64,000 bases of DNA from RGIG990 sp045589455. GTDB taxonomy: Bacteria; Verrucomicrobiota; Kiritimatiellia; RFP12; UBA3636. Below the pieces are notes generated by a model. That model saw nothing but the letters and a program-made list of their open reading frames with translations. It was not told the origin of the DNA and did no database searches. This document shows, one piece after another, positions 53,715-62,654 of the stretch. The stretch spans positions 1 through 64,000 of the forward strand of contig JAZNPC010000077.1 of NCBI GenBank assembly GCA_045589455.1, given 5' to 3'. Position numbers and translations under genes: made by a program. The first letter of the stretch is position 1. The number at the start of each line of letters is the position of its first letter.

Positions 53715-55534
53715 TCTTCTATTGCAACCTCCTTCTCAACAATATACTCTGAAGGATCAAACTCAAACCAAGTACCAGCGGACGACACATCTAATACGCC
53801 TAGTTTGCTTTGTAATTCAAGCTCCTTAATTCGATAACTAACAATTGCAGAATAAAGCGAATTTTGAGCAATCAACAAAGATTGCTGCGCACTTAGAACA
53901 TCTGTCATATCAACTCGACCGGCCTGCATAAGTATATCCATACTTTCTACTCGACGTTGTGCATGCGATAAAGCCATAAACTGAATGGACAAAGTCTCTC
54001 TAGTCTCTCTCATAGATCTGACAACATTGAATACCTCTTTTTTGATGTTATCCTCAATCTCTTGATAACTACGAACAGCACTTTCATAGCCAAAATAAGC
54101 TACCCGATATGCATTACGCTCTGCAGTTCGCTCAATTGGTAAATCAATAGTCAACAATGCACTATATACACCATATTTGGGTTTAAAATCACCATTTCCC
54201 TGATTGGCACTGCCATAACTTCTTGACTCTCCCATAGATGCAGAGCCTCCAATTGTAACCTCTGCACGTAGATTATCTGCCGCTATACGCAACTTTCGTT
54301 CACTATCCTCTACTCTATCTCTTGCTGTTTGCAAATCTGGTCGATTTTCAAAAGCAATTTGTAAGGCAGTTGCTTCGTCAAGCTCTAACGGACCTTGATT
54401 GCGGTTATCTGGCTTCTTTAGTTCAATCTGATCCCAATCCAATGCTCCAACAGCTTCATAATCACCACTCGAAGTAACCGCAAAGCTCTCTGTATATTCT
54501 TGAAGCTTAGCTAATTCTGATTCTAATGGGAAAACTAATGCATCTGGTGGTAGTCCTAGAATAACTCTAAAATTCTCCAACATTCCGTCATATCTACTAT
54601 ATGCAGCAACCCAACTATTACGGGCATCGAGCTCATTTTGATAGGATTGGTCAAATTCGTATTCCTGAAGACGCCCAGCATCGGCAAGACGACGCGAACG
54701 ACGCGTTGAAGCTACGGCACGTCTATAATTCTCATCTTGGTTACGAAGCTGTCTTCCTGCAAGAAGAACATTAAAATATGCGGTAGAAACTGTAACAATA
54801 AAATTACGTTTATATTGTTCAAAATCTCTCAAAGAATATACTAATGAACGCTCTGCCTGAATCAATGGTTCTTCAACAACAAAGCTACCAGAACCACGTA
54901 ATAGAGGAATTGTTATACTCGCATCAAACAAAACTCCCCAAGCACTTTCTTTTTCTGCAGAAAGCATCTTTGCTAAATCAACAGCAATATTGCTAGAAAG
55001 TTCAACTCCGTTTTTAAATTTTTGCTGACCGCCTATTTTAAATTTATTGTCATTACCTGTTACTCTATCTTTACCTTCTGCTTGGGATGTGCTAACACGA
55101 GATGACATCAAACTAGTAAAGGTTGTTTTAAACCTATGTGACTCTAAATCCAAAGTAAGTGCAGATTTATACAGCTCTTCTTTTCTAGAACGAAATTCAC
55201 GACTTTCTGCTGCTGCAATTTTTAATGCATCTTCTAAAGAAATATAAAGAGGTTCAGTAAGTGTCAAATCAATTGGTATTTCTTCTGTTGAAGAGGTTGA
55301 TGCCAAAGGATCTGCAATAGTAATCCCTTGAGCTTCAATTAATCTGCGACGTAACGTATCCGCTGGATTTTGAATATCAATTTCCTCTATAGGTAAATCA
55401 GCTCGAATTTGGGCTACAGCAATATGTGCAGCCGCTTTTTCATCTGCCTCTTTCAACCACTCTGAGGGAGATTTACAGCTACAAATACCTGCGCACAAAA
55501 GAATTATAATAAAAAGCGAAAAATGTTTATGCAT
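53711..55534 (-). CDS. TolC-family outer-membrane lipoprotein
   Basis: About 607 residues from ATG 55534. The N-terminus MHKHFSLFIIILLCAGICSC is a lipoprotein signal (ICSC lipobox, Cys20). The rest has the two-fold TolC repeat: long helices (ALQIAFENRPDLQTARDRVE) alternating with strands. TolC proteins are the exit duct for efflux pumps or type I secretion; no adaptor or pump gene is adjacent. A promoter lies at 55587-55615; no clear Shine-Dalgarno. A TTG start 27 codons upstream falls inside the -35 box and is unlikely. Confidence 0.85.
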   Translation of the reverse strand: MHKHFSLFIIILLCAGICSCKSPSEWLKEADEKAAAHIAVAQIRADLPIEEIDIQNPADTLRRRLIEAQGITIADPLASTSSTEEIPIDLTLTEPLYISLEDALKIAAAESREFRSRKEELYKSALTLDLESHRFKTTFTSLMSSRVSTSQAEGKDRVTGNDNKFKIGGQQKFKNGVELSSNIAVDLAKMLSAEKESAWGVLFDASITIPLLRGSGSFVVEEPLIQAERSLVYSLRDFEQYKRNFIVTVSTAYFNVLLAGRQLRNQDENYRRAVASTRRSRRLADAGRLQEYEFDQSYQNELDARNSWVAAYSRYDGMLENFRVILGLPPDALVFPLESELAKLQEYTESFAVTSSGDYEAVGALDWDQIELKKPDNRNQGPLELDEATALQIAFENRPDLQTARDRVEDSERKLRIAADNLRAEVTIGGSASMGESRSYGSANQGNGDFKPKYGVYSALLTIDLPIERTAERNAYRVAYFGYESAVRSYQEIEDNIKKEVFNVVRSMRETRETLSIQFMALSHAQRRVESMDILMQAGRVDMTDVLSAQQSLLIAQNSLYSAIVSYRIKELELQSKLGVLDVSSAGTWFEFDPSEYIVEKEVAIEE

Positions 55535-55586
55535 AAAACTAGTTATTAAAGTAAAAAAAACAGAAACCCTCAAATTATTTCTACGA

Positions 55587-55615
55587 ATTTTACTATAATA
55601 ATTATTGAAAGTCAA
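55587..55615 (-). promoter_or_regulatory. Promoter of the TolC-like/EEP nuclease transcript
   Basis: Minus strand: TTGACT (55615-55610), 17-nt spacer, TAAAAT (55592-55587). The leader to ATG 55534 is about 45 nt. Confidence 0.7.
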
Positions 55616-55631
55616 TTAAACGTGTAGATAT

Positions 55632-55938
55632 ACACGGATGGGATGCTGGGGATATCGGAGCATGGTGCTTTAGCGCCAATAAGCATTATCGCATTTCAAA
55701 AACACGGATGGACACGGATGGACACGGATTGGGTTCTGGGGTGCTTTTGTGGCGGCTAAAAATGCGAGGTTCAAAAACACGGATGGACACGGACACACGG
55801 ATGGGATGCTGGGAATATCGGAGCATGGTGCTTTAGCGCGCATTGTGCATTAGCGCATTTCAAAAACACGGATGAACACGGATGGACACGGATTGGGTTC
55901 TGGGGTGCTTTTGTGGCGGCTAAAAGTGCAGGTTATAA
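55632..55938. repeat. Tandem duplication of about 163 bp with ACACGGATGG sub-repeats
   Basis: Copy 1 starts at 55632 and copy 2 at 55795 (ACACGGATGGGATGCTGGG). Both contain TATCGGAGCATGGTGC, GCATTTCAAAAACACGGATG, several ACACGGATGGACACGGAT units and GGGTTCTGGGGTGC..GTGGCGGCTAAAA. They differ at scattered positions. No gene is credible in the gap. Confidence 0.88.
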
Positions 55939-55946
55939 TATATGCA

Positions 55947-55985
55947 AAAAGGCTGCTCAAAAAATTGTTTAAGAGCAGCCTTTTG
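55947..55985 (-). terminator. Terminator of lysS
   Basis: A 12-bp stem (AAAAGGCTGCTC with GAGCAGCCTTTT) around a 14-nt loop, 28 nt after the lysS stop on the minus strand, with a T-run provided by the stem's end. Confidence 0.8.
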
Positions 55986-56012
55986 ATAAATTTTAATTTT
56001 AAATTCAAACAA

Positions 56013-57521
56013 CTATTTTTGCTTTAGCTGTGGGAATAGAATTACGTCTCGGATTACTTCTGTGCCTGTTAGCATCATTACAAAGCGATCAATACCAAGA
56101 CCTAAACCACCTGCAGGAGGCATACCATATTCAAGTGCTGTGATGAAGTCTTCATCTATCTTCTCTACCTCATCACCTGCCTGAACAGCGAAAGCCTCAC
56201 GCTGATTGATTGGGTTGTTCTGCTCTGTATAGCCTGGGCATAGCTCCTTACCACCAACAACGAACTCAAATACATCTGCTAGAGTTGGGTCATCTGGGCA
56301 AGTCTTTGCTAAAGGAACAAACTCGTGAGGTACGCGAGTAACAAATGTTGGCTGGAACAATGTCTTCTCTATTAGCTTGTCATAAACCTCATGAGTAATT
56401 AGCAAATGTCCCCAGCTTGGATCAATTACCAAGCCCTCTGCCTCTGCCTTTGCCTTAGCAGTAGGAACATCAAGCTCAAACCAATCAGCGCCCATGCGAT
56501 CACGCACCAAATCATGATATGCAACCTCACGATATGGAGGTGTAAAATCTAACTCTCCCTCGCCGTACTTAACCTTACGAGTACCAAGAACATTGTCGCA
56601 CACCTGAGGAATCATACCCTCAATGATATTCTTCATTGATGTGCGGTCGCCATAAGCCTCATAGATTTCTAGAACCGTGAATTCTGGGTTGTGAGTGCGA
56701 TCAAGACCCTCATTACGGAAGTTGCGGTTTAGCTCAAAAACCTTATCAAAGCCACCCACTAGAAGACGCTTCAAATATAGCTCTGGTGCAATACGCATAT
56801 ACATTGTGCAATCAAGTGCATTGTAGTGAGTCATGAATGGACGTGCTGCTGCACCACCAGGCTGAGGCTGCATCATAGGTGTTTCCACCTCAAGGAATCC
56901 GCGAGAAGTTAAATACTTACGAATCTCAGCAACGATAGCAATACGCTTATTAAAGCGGTCGCGTGATTCTGCATTTGACATCAAATCAAGATAGCGCATG
57001 CGATAGCGATCCTCTTGATCCTGCAAACCATGGAATTTCTCAGGTGGCTGCATGATTGCCTTTGAAAGAAGAGTCCATTGAGTAACACGAATAGATAGCT
57101 CACCTGTGCGTGTTACAAAAAGATCTCCCTCAATACCAATATGGTCACCTAGGTCAAGAAGCTTGAAAGCATCAAATGCTCCATCAGGCATATTCTTGCC
57201 ATTTACAAAAAGCTGTACACGGCCAGTTCCATCACGTAGGTCAGCAAAAATTGTCTTACCCATATTACGGCAAGCCATCATTCTACCTGCTGCCTTAACA
57301 CAAATTGGCTCAGCTGGACCTTCTGCATGTGGCTTTTCTGGAGTTGCAGCCTCAATTGGGTATGTCCATAAAGCGCGAATTGCGTTGATATCACCAGTGC
57401 GATCAAATGCAGCACCAAAAGGATTGTAACCTAGCTCCTCTAGAGCCTTAAGATTTGCAATTCGTTGAGCGCGATACTCATTAGTATTTTCTGCTACTAA
57501 ATTATTATTTTCTTCAGCCAT
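56013..57521 (-). CDS. lysS: Lysyl-tRNA synthetase, class II
   Basis: A 502-residue class II synthetase: N-terminal OB anticodon-binding domain (about 60-185; GRMMACRNMGKTIFADLRDG), motif 2 in FELNRNFRNEGLDRTHNPEF and motif 3 in GLGLGIDRFVMMLTG. AAGG precedes the ATG. It is the last gene in the run tpiA-secG-sulfatase-like-lysS. Confidence 0.97.
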   Translation of the reverse strand: MAEENNNLVAENTNEYRAQRIANLKALEELGYNPFGAAFDRTGDINAIRALWTYPIEAATPEKPHAEGPAEPICVKAAGRMMACRNMGKTIFADLRDGTGRVQLFVNGKNMPDGAFDAFKLLDLGDHIGIEGDLFVTRTGELSIRVTQWTLLSKAIMQPPEKFHGLQDQEDRYRMRYLDLMSNAESRDRFNKRIAIVAEIRKYLTSRGFLEVETPMMQPQPGGAAARPFMTHYNALDCTMYMRIAPELYLKRLLVGGFDKVFELNRNFRNEGLDRTHNPEFTVLEIYEAYGDRTSMKNIIEGMIPQVCDNVLGTRKVKYGEGELDFTPPYREVAYHDLVRDRMGADWFELDVPTAKAKAEAEGLVIDPSWGHLLITHEVYDKLIEKTLFQPTFVTRVPHEFVPLAKTCPDDPTLADVFEFVVGGKELCPGYTEQNNPINQREAFAVQAGDEVEKIDEDFITALEYGMPPAGGLGLGIDRFVMMLTGTEVIRDVILFPQLKQK

Positions 57522-57554
57522 AATTTTACCTTAATTTATATTTTAAATCTTTTT

Positions 57555-59147
57555 TTATTTCAATGCATCAAGAAATTTTTTGGCAGGGATATAGTCAGAT
57601 TTAATTTCCAAAGCCTCACTAACAACATTAATAGCTGCATTTGTATTACCCTCTGCAAGATAAATATGTCCCATTTGGATATAAGCATCTAGCTGAGAAG
57701 GTGAAAGCCATAGAACACGATTAAAGCACTCCTTTGCTGTAGGATAATTCTTGGCCTTATACATTGAAACACCTGTAGAATAAAGTAATGAAGATAATTC
57801 TCTGCGTAAAACAAAATCAGTAGGATTCAAAAGGAATGCGGTTTCTGCACGTTCAATTGCAGCAGGAATATTACTTAGCTTTGTATGACAAAGGGACTGA
57901 CGAGAAATAGCCATCAGCATATTGTATCCGATATTTGAAGCTCTACCATAAGCATTGCATGCCTCCATATAGTCACCAGTATTATAATGAGCTTCAGCAA
58001 GCCAATAATGGAACATTGGTACTGTTGGATACTTTTTAACAAAAGCAGTTAGTTGTTCGAGACTATTTGTTTTCGCAATAGCTGCCTCAGCTAAGAATGC
58101 AGACTCATTTGTTACGGAGTGAAGAACATTCGTTGATGGATAAGGAGGAATCAACCCTTCTCCATCAAAACCATGAAATGCGATAGTGAAGGATTCAAAT
58201 CTAGAAGGAAGTACTTGAGGTTTAACCTCACTTAAGCCCCAATCGCCATCCCAACCAATACGTTTTGGTGGAAGATTAAATGCATACCAAGGCTGAACTG
58301 TTTCGGCTTGTAGTGGCTTTAATTCTGCAGGAGAAACTGTTTTATGTTCTGTTGCTGCAACAATAATTGTTGGGATATCCATCAAGGATATCTTAGTGTC
58401 TTTAGGAATTAAATTCTGATTATTGACACCAATCCTTACACAACACTCTTCAAGAGTTAAACCTTGAAAAGGTGCCGTTACAGGGTTAGTCAAAGGAGCA
58501 TATATAATTACTGTATTAGGGGAATTATGCTCTTTAATAAATTCTATAAGTTTATTTGCTATAACTTCTGGTGGATCATTACCAATAAGTGGTTCAGAAA
58601 TATGAGTCCAAACAAAGCAGTTCTTACCACTAAGTTCTGTTTGTTGATTTATAAAGCTTGTAGCTCTATTAAAAACAACATCTGCACCAATAGCTAATAT
58701 AGGAACATTATTTGAACTTGCCAGGCTTGAATCATATGTTGAAAAGCCATTTGTTAAGCCATGGCTTTGTGCAAATATTAAAGAAGAGAAAAATGCGCCA
58801 CAATCATAATTCTTTTCAGAGAGATGTGTAGCAATTGTTGGCATGTTTTCAGGAATAGACCCAACGCCATTAACACGAATAGTTGTTTCTCTTGGGTTCT
58901 TTCCTGTAATAAGACTTGCGCCAGAAGGAAGTGGCAATGGTGATGTAGCCAAAGCATCATAAAAAGAAAAACCAAAAGATTGTGTAAGCTCTTGCTCAAT
59001 TGGAAGAATACCATCCGATGTAATAAGGATTACATTACTTCTCGTTGGGGTTGGTTTTTCTGTTAAACTAGAATTTAAGATTGCGACAGCCGCAATAATG
59101 ACGGCTGTCGCAATAATAAAGTATTTAATTTTAGTCTTTTTTAACAT
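57555..59147 (-). CDS. Membrane-anchored sulfatase-like/TPR protein with degenerate active site
   Basis: A 530-residue protein: N-terminal membrane anchor (about 9-26), a domain with the alkaline-phosphatase/sulfatase fold (about 36-300; VILITSDG, LPSGASLITGKNP), and C-terminal TPRs (about 360-530). Sulfatase-like proteins with TPR tails are common in this type of bacterium. Here the catalytic C/S/T-x-P-S-R motif reads P72-L-P-S-G76 and the usual second metal Asp after VILITSD is absent, so enzymatic activity is doubtful. It lies 34 nt after secG and 33 nt before lysS. Confidence 0.75.
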   Translation of the reverse strand: MLKKTKIKYFIIATAVIIAAVAILNSSLTEKPTPTRSNVILITSDGILPIEQELTQSFGFSFYDALATSPLPLPSGASLITGKNPRETTIRVNGVGSIPENMPTIATHLSEKNYDCGAFFSSLIFAQSHGLTNGFSTYDSSLASSNNVPILAIGADVVFNRATSFINQQTELSGKNCFVWTHISEPLIGNDPPEVIANKLIEFIKEHNSPNTVIIYAPLTNPVTAPFQGLTLEECCVRIGVNNQNLIPKDTKISLMDIPTIIVAATEHKTVSPAELKPLQAETVQPWYAFNLPPKRIGWDGDWGLSEVKPQVLPSRFESFTIAFHGFDGEGLIPPYPSTNVLHSVTNESAFLAEAAIAKTNSLEQLTAFVKKYPTVPMFHYWLAEAHYNTGDYMEACNAYGRASNIGYNMLMAISRQSLCHTKLSNIPAAIERAETAFLLNPTDFVLRRELSSLLYSTGVSMYKAKNYPTAKECFNRVLWLSPSQLDAYIQMGHIYLAEGNTNAAINVVSEALEIKSDYIPAKKFLDALK

Positions 59148-59181
59148 ACCTATGAGTAATAATCGATATTTGATAGGATTA

Positions 59182-59694
59182 TTAAGCTGCAGGAGCTGCT
59201 GGAGCCTCTGGTGCTGCCGGAGCCTCAGGTGCTGCAGGTGCCTCAGGTGCTGCAGGAGCTGCAGGTGCCTCTGGTGCTGCTGGAGCTTCTACTGCAGGTG
59301 TCTCAACAACAGGTGTCTCAACAACAGGTGTTTCAACAACAGGTGTCTCAACAACTGGATCTACATTAAAAGCATCTACAGCGTCTTGTGAAACGCTAGC
59401 TTTAGCACTTTCTTCAGCCTGCTGTTGCTGTGCCGCTACAACGCGCTCAGATGCTGTTTGTTCTGTTTCCTTATTTGGATGTATCATTGCTAAACAAATG
59501 GTATTAATTAGGAACAAAATACCAAGAATGACAGTTGTACGAGTTAAAACATTTCCCATTTTGGCACCAAAGATTGCTTCAGCTCCATTACCAAAGCTTA
59601 AGCCTGCTCCTTGACCCTTTGTACGCTGAATTAGCACAATACCAATAAGCATAATGCAAAGAATAACCTCAACTGCTACAAGAAAGTTATACAT
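59182..59694 (-). CDS. secG: Preprotein translocase subunit SecG with long repetitive tail
   Basis: A 170-residue SecG. Residues 1-75 are the usual two-helix core (LIGIVLIQRTKGQGAGLSFG, then NVLTRTTVILGILFLIN). The remaining about 95 residues are an Ala/Pro/Glu/Val tail of VVETP and AAPEAP repeats encoded by tandem DNA repeats, more than doubling the family's length. SecG assists SecYEA in export. GGAGG precedes the ATG. tpiA lies 53 nt upstream; the tpiA-secG pairing is frequent in bacteria. Confidence 0.92.
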   Translation of the reverse strand: MYNFLVAVEVILCIMLIGIVLIQRTKGQGAGLSFGNGAEAIFGAKMGNVLTRTTVILGILFLINTICLAMIHPNKETEQTASERVVAAQQQQAEESAKASVSQDAVDAFNVDPVVETPVVETPVVETPVVETPAVEAPAAPEAPAAPAAPEAPAAPEAPAAPEAPAAPAA

Positions 59695-59747
59695 ATACTA
59701 ATACCTCCAATTAATTTAAAAAAGACAAAATTTAAATTTTATTTAAC

Positions 59748-60515
59748 TTAAGCCATTGCTGCCTTAACGATTGCAGAGAAATCTTCAGCCTTTAGAGCTG
59801 CACCGCCGATTAGACCACCATCGATATCCTTCTGTGCTAGAAGACCTGCTGCATTGCCTGGCTTCATGCTACCACCATAAAGAATACGTGTTGCCTCAGC
59901 TGTTGCTGCACCAAATACGTCTGCAAGAACCTCACGGATGAATGCATGTACTTCCTGAGCCTGCTCATCTGTAGCAACCTTACCTGTGCCGATTGCCCAT
60001 ACTGGCTCATAAGCGATAACTACCTTCTCCATGTCAGCTGCTGTCATATCAGCTAGACCAACGCGTACCTGACGGTCAATTACCTGCTTCATAGTGCCAT
60101 TCTCACGCTCTTCTAGTGTCTCACCAACGCATACAACAGCAACTAGATCTGCTGCAACTGCAGCCTTTGTGCGCTGATTAACTGTCTCATCTGTCTCACC
60201 AAAGTACTGACGACGCTCGCTGTGGCCAATGATAACGTGTGTGCAACCTGCATCCTTTAGCATTTCTGTTGAGCACTCACCAGTGTAAGCACCATTTGCT
60301 GCCCAATGTACATTCTGAGCACCAACCTTAATGCAGCTATCCTTAGCCTCTGCAACTGCAGCTGGGATTGTTAGGAATGGAGGGCAAACTAGAACCTCTG
60401 GACCATTCTCACAGCAGCATGGGATTGCTGCCTTTAGTTCTTTAACAAGTGCTGCACCCTCTGCTGAGGTCTTATTCATTTTCCAGTTACCTGCGATCAA
60501 TATACGACGAGACAT
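59748..60515 (-). CDS. tpiA: Triosephosphate isomerase
   Basis: A 255-residue TIM barrel that interconverts dihydroxyacetone phosphate and glyceraldehyde 3-phosphate. AGNWKMNKT (Lys12), IIGHSERR (catalytic His), AYEPVWAIGTGK (catalytic Glu) and LYGGSMKPGN are all present. Preceded by AGGAG. The codon choice is GC-richer than its neighbours, as expected for high expression. It leads the tpiA-secG-sulfatase-like-lysS run. Confidence 0.97.
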   Translation of the reverse strand: MSRRILIAGNWKMNKTSAEGAALVKELKAAIPCCCENGPEVLVCPPFLTIPAAVAEAKDSCIKVGAQNVHWAANGAYTGECSTEMLKDAGCTHVIIGHSERRQYFGETDETVNQRTKAAVAADLVAVVCVGETLEERENGTMKQVIDRQVRVGLADMTAADMEKVVIAYEPVWAIGTGKVATDEQAQEVHAFIREVLADVFGAATAEATRILYGGSMKPGNAAGLLAQKDIDGGLIGGAALKAEDFSAIVKAAMA

Positions 60516-60779
60516 TTTATTTCTCCTAAAACTTAGCTTTATTATACAAATAATATATGGAACTACTTTTCCACGTAAAAATATCCAAATATTTTGCCAT
60601 ATTAGGCTTTATTTTGTCAATAAAATTAACTCTTTTAGAACGTTGATTATACAATTTAAAGCACGAAAACTGTCAGATATTAGTTGTATATTCCTTTAAA
60701 CAAAGAAAAACATCCATCTAACACTATTATAATTAATAATATAAACAGTTTTTAAAAAATTACAACTTCCGTTTTAAAT

Positions 60780-62537
60780 TTAATCTATACTTGGTGGTTG
60801 TACATAATTTTCATCTGAAGATATTATAATTGGCTGATGCATCTTTACTCCACTATGGTTCAACGAACCTCCGTCTTGGTATACGCCATTATTTGCAAAT
60901 ATAACATAACCCTCAGGATAAGAATTTTGGGCTGTGCTTTCTGCAACATTAGCAGCTGTTAAGGCAATATTAACAGAGCCACCCTTTTGCCAATATCCTC
61001 CCTTAAGACGTATCCCATGATACTTTGCTCTAGCAGAAAGATTTCCACCATCTAATCTTACAAAAGACTTTTCATCTTGTGATTTAGGAATCTTATTTTC
61101 TGTACTATCTGTAATAGCAACAAAATCTGAAATAATATTAACATCACCGTTATTTTGATAGTAAAAACGATATGGAGTTTTAACTTGTTTCATTCCAATT
61201 AAAATTCCACATTGGGAAGCTTTAACAGTGACTTTCCCACCTGAAATAAAAGAAGCGTTTGAAGAAATACCTATACGTGCCTTACTGTCAGAAGAGGAAA
61301 ACAAGGCATACGTAGATGGAAAAATCGAGGCAAGTGTTTGAGCTAATTCAAGATCAAAAAAAGCAATATCATCCTGAAACATAAGATGACCGGCGATACT
61401 TTCAGCTAATGAAATAATTCCCTGTGCTGTATATTGCGTTTGAATATCTCCATAGGACATTCCATAATCTACCTCTAAAGACCCACCTGAAACATAATTT
61501 GTTGAACATTGTAAGGCTGTTGAATGTGGTGAATATAATTTTACCGATCCTGCAGATAACTCAAAAGTAGAGTCTTTTGTCCCCATATAGATAGCTTGTC
61601 CTGAAGAATTATTATCAGATAACGCATCTACTGCATTAATGCCTTCTTGAGTTTTTTCTTGAGAAATACTTGAAGCAATAACAAGCTTTGTAGCTGCTCC
61701 ATCAACCTTCATATGCCTTACATTTTGCAATGAAGACTTAATAGATAAAAAGGAACCAATAACATTTTCTAGATATAAATTCCTGTTTTTACCATGAAAG
61801 TCAATTGCATGCTCATCTCCTGCTAAACAAAAAAGACTGTTTTTAACGTTAATGTATTCGCTTCCTGCCTCAATATCAGTTCCTGATGCAATAGCAGAAG
61901 AATATAAAGAAATAAAATGTATACTAGATGTAGTAATGTTTACCTCTCCTCGTTGCACAGAAAGAGATTCATCATAAGAAGCTACGGTAACAATAGAAGA
62001 TGAAACATTTAGTCCACCTTTCTCTACTTTAATGCCAATTTTGGCATTTAAATGTACAGCAGAAGCATTTATTTTAACTTCATTAGAACTAATTCCAAAA
62101 CCACCAATATTATTTACACCAATAACAGCTCCTCCAGTTATATGAACATACTTACCTCTTATAGCAGAAAATGTTTTACATTTATCAGGATAAAGAATTC
62201 TTAAATAACCAGGGCCTGAAATAGTCAGACCTTTTTGTGAATTAACAGCATTTTTATTGTCTAAGCTGAGAGTTACAACACTGCCTTTGTTTATAATAAT
62301 TTTAATAGGATCGTTACTGTGAATAGCCCCATTCAAATCTCCACCGGAAAGAGATAGTACCCATTCCCCTCCCACATAAGAAGCTGTACCTCTAAGACCA
62401 GTATCATTTAGAGAATGGGTAGGGACTTTATGACTATACTTTGATTTACCAACAAAAAGAGTATCGCCATAAATATTTGTTTGAAATAAAACAAACAAAA
62501 CCAGACAAATATATCTGAAAACAGACTTCATTTTCAT
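60780..62537 (-). CDS. Secreted beta-helix protein (carbohydrate-binding Cthe_2159-like)
   Basis: A 585-residue protein with a signal peptide (hydrophobic 9-20, cleavage near YG-D at 24). The rest is a long series of short beta strands (LTISGPGYLRILY; VHITGGAVIGVNNIGGFG; LYLENVIGSFLSIKSS), as in parallel beta-helices and in the PF14262 carbohydrate-binding proteins. No catalytic site is recognisable. It may bind glycans at the cell surface. The 264-nt gap to tpiA and the gap to the next gene upstream show no clear feature. Confidence 0.65.
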   Translation of the reverse strand: MKMKSVFRYICLVLFVLFQTNIYGDTLFVGKSKYSHKVPTHSLNDTGLRGTASYVGGEWVLSLSGGDLNGAIHSNDPIKIIINKGSVVTLSLDNKNAVNSQKGLTISGPGYLRILYPDKCKTFSAIRGKYVHITGGAVIGVNNIGGFGISSNEVKINASAVHLNAKIGIKVEKGGLNVSSSIVTVASYDESLSVQRGEVNITTSSIHFISLYSSAIASGTDIEAGSEYINVKNSLFCLAGDEHAIDFHGKNRNLYLENVIGSFLSIKSSLQNVRHMKVDGAATKLVIASSISQEKTQEGINAVDALSDNNSSGQAIYMGTKDSTFELSAGSVKLYSPHSTALQCSTNYVSGGSLEVDYGMSYGDIQTQYTAQGIISLAESIAGHLMFQDDIAFFDLELAQTLASIFPSTYALFSSSDSKARIGISSNASFISGGKVTVKASQCGILIGMKQVKTPYRFYYQNNGDVNIISDFVAITDSTENKIPKSQDEKSFVRLDGGNLSARAKYHGIRLKGGYWQKGGSVNIALTAANVAESTAQNSYPEGYVIFANNGVYQDGGSLNHSGVKMHQPIIISSDENYVQPPSID

Positions 62538-62654
62538 TCCTTTTATTTAATTTTTAATATTTCTTAAAAAATATAATTACAAAAAAACTTAAATACAATA
62601 AAGTTGTTTATTCCTAAAAGAACAAACAACTTCTATTATAATATTATGACAATG

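Noticed and set aside
59098..59391. Cys/Arg-rich 97-codon ORF on the plus strand
   Set aside because: It is the antisense of the repetitive secG tail; the CRCLRCC pattern comes from the tandem DNA repeats.
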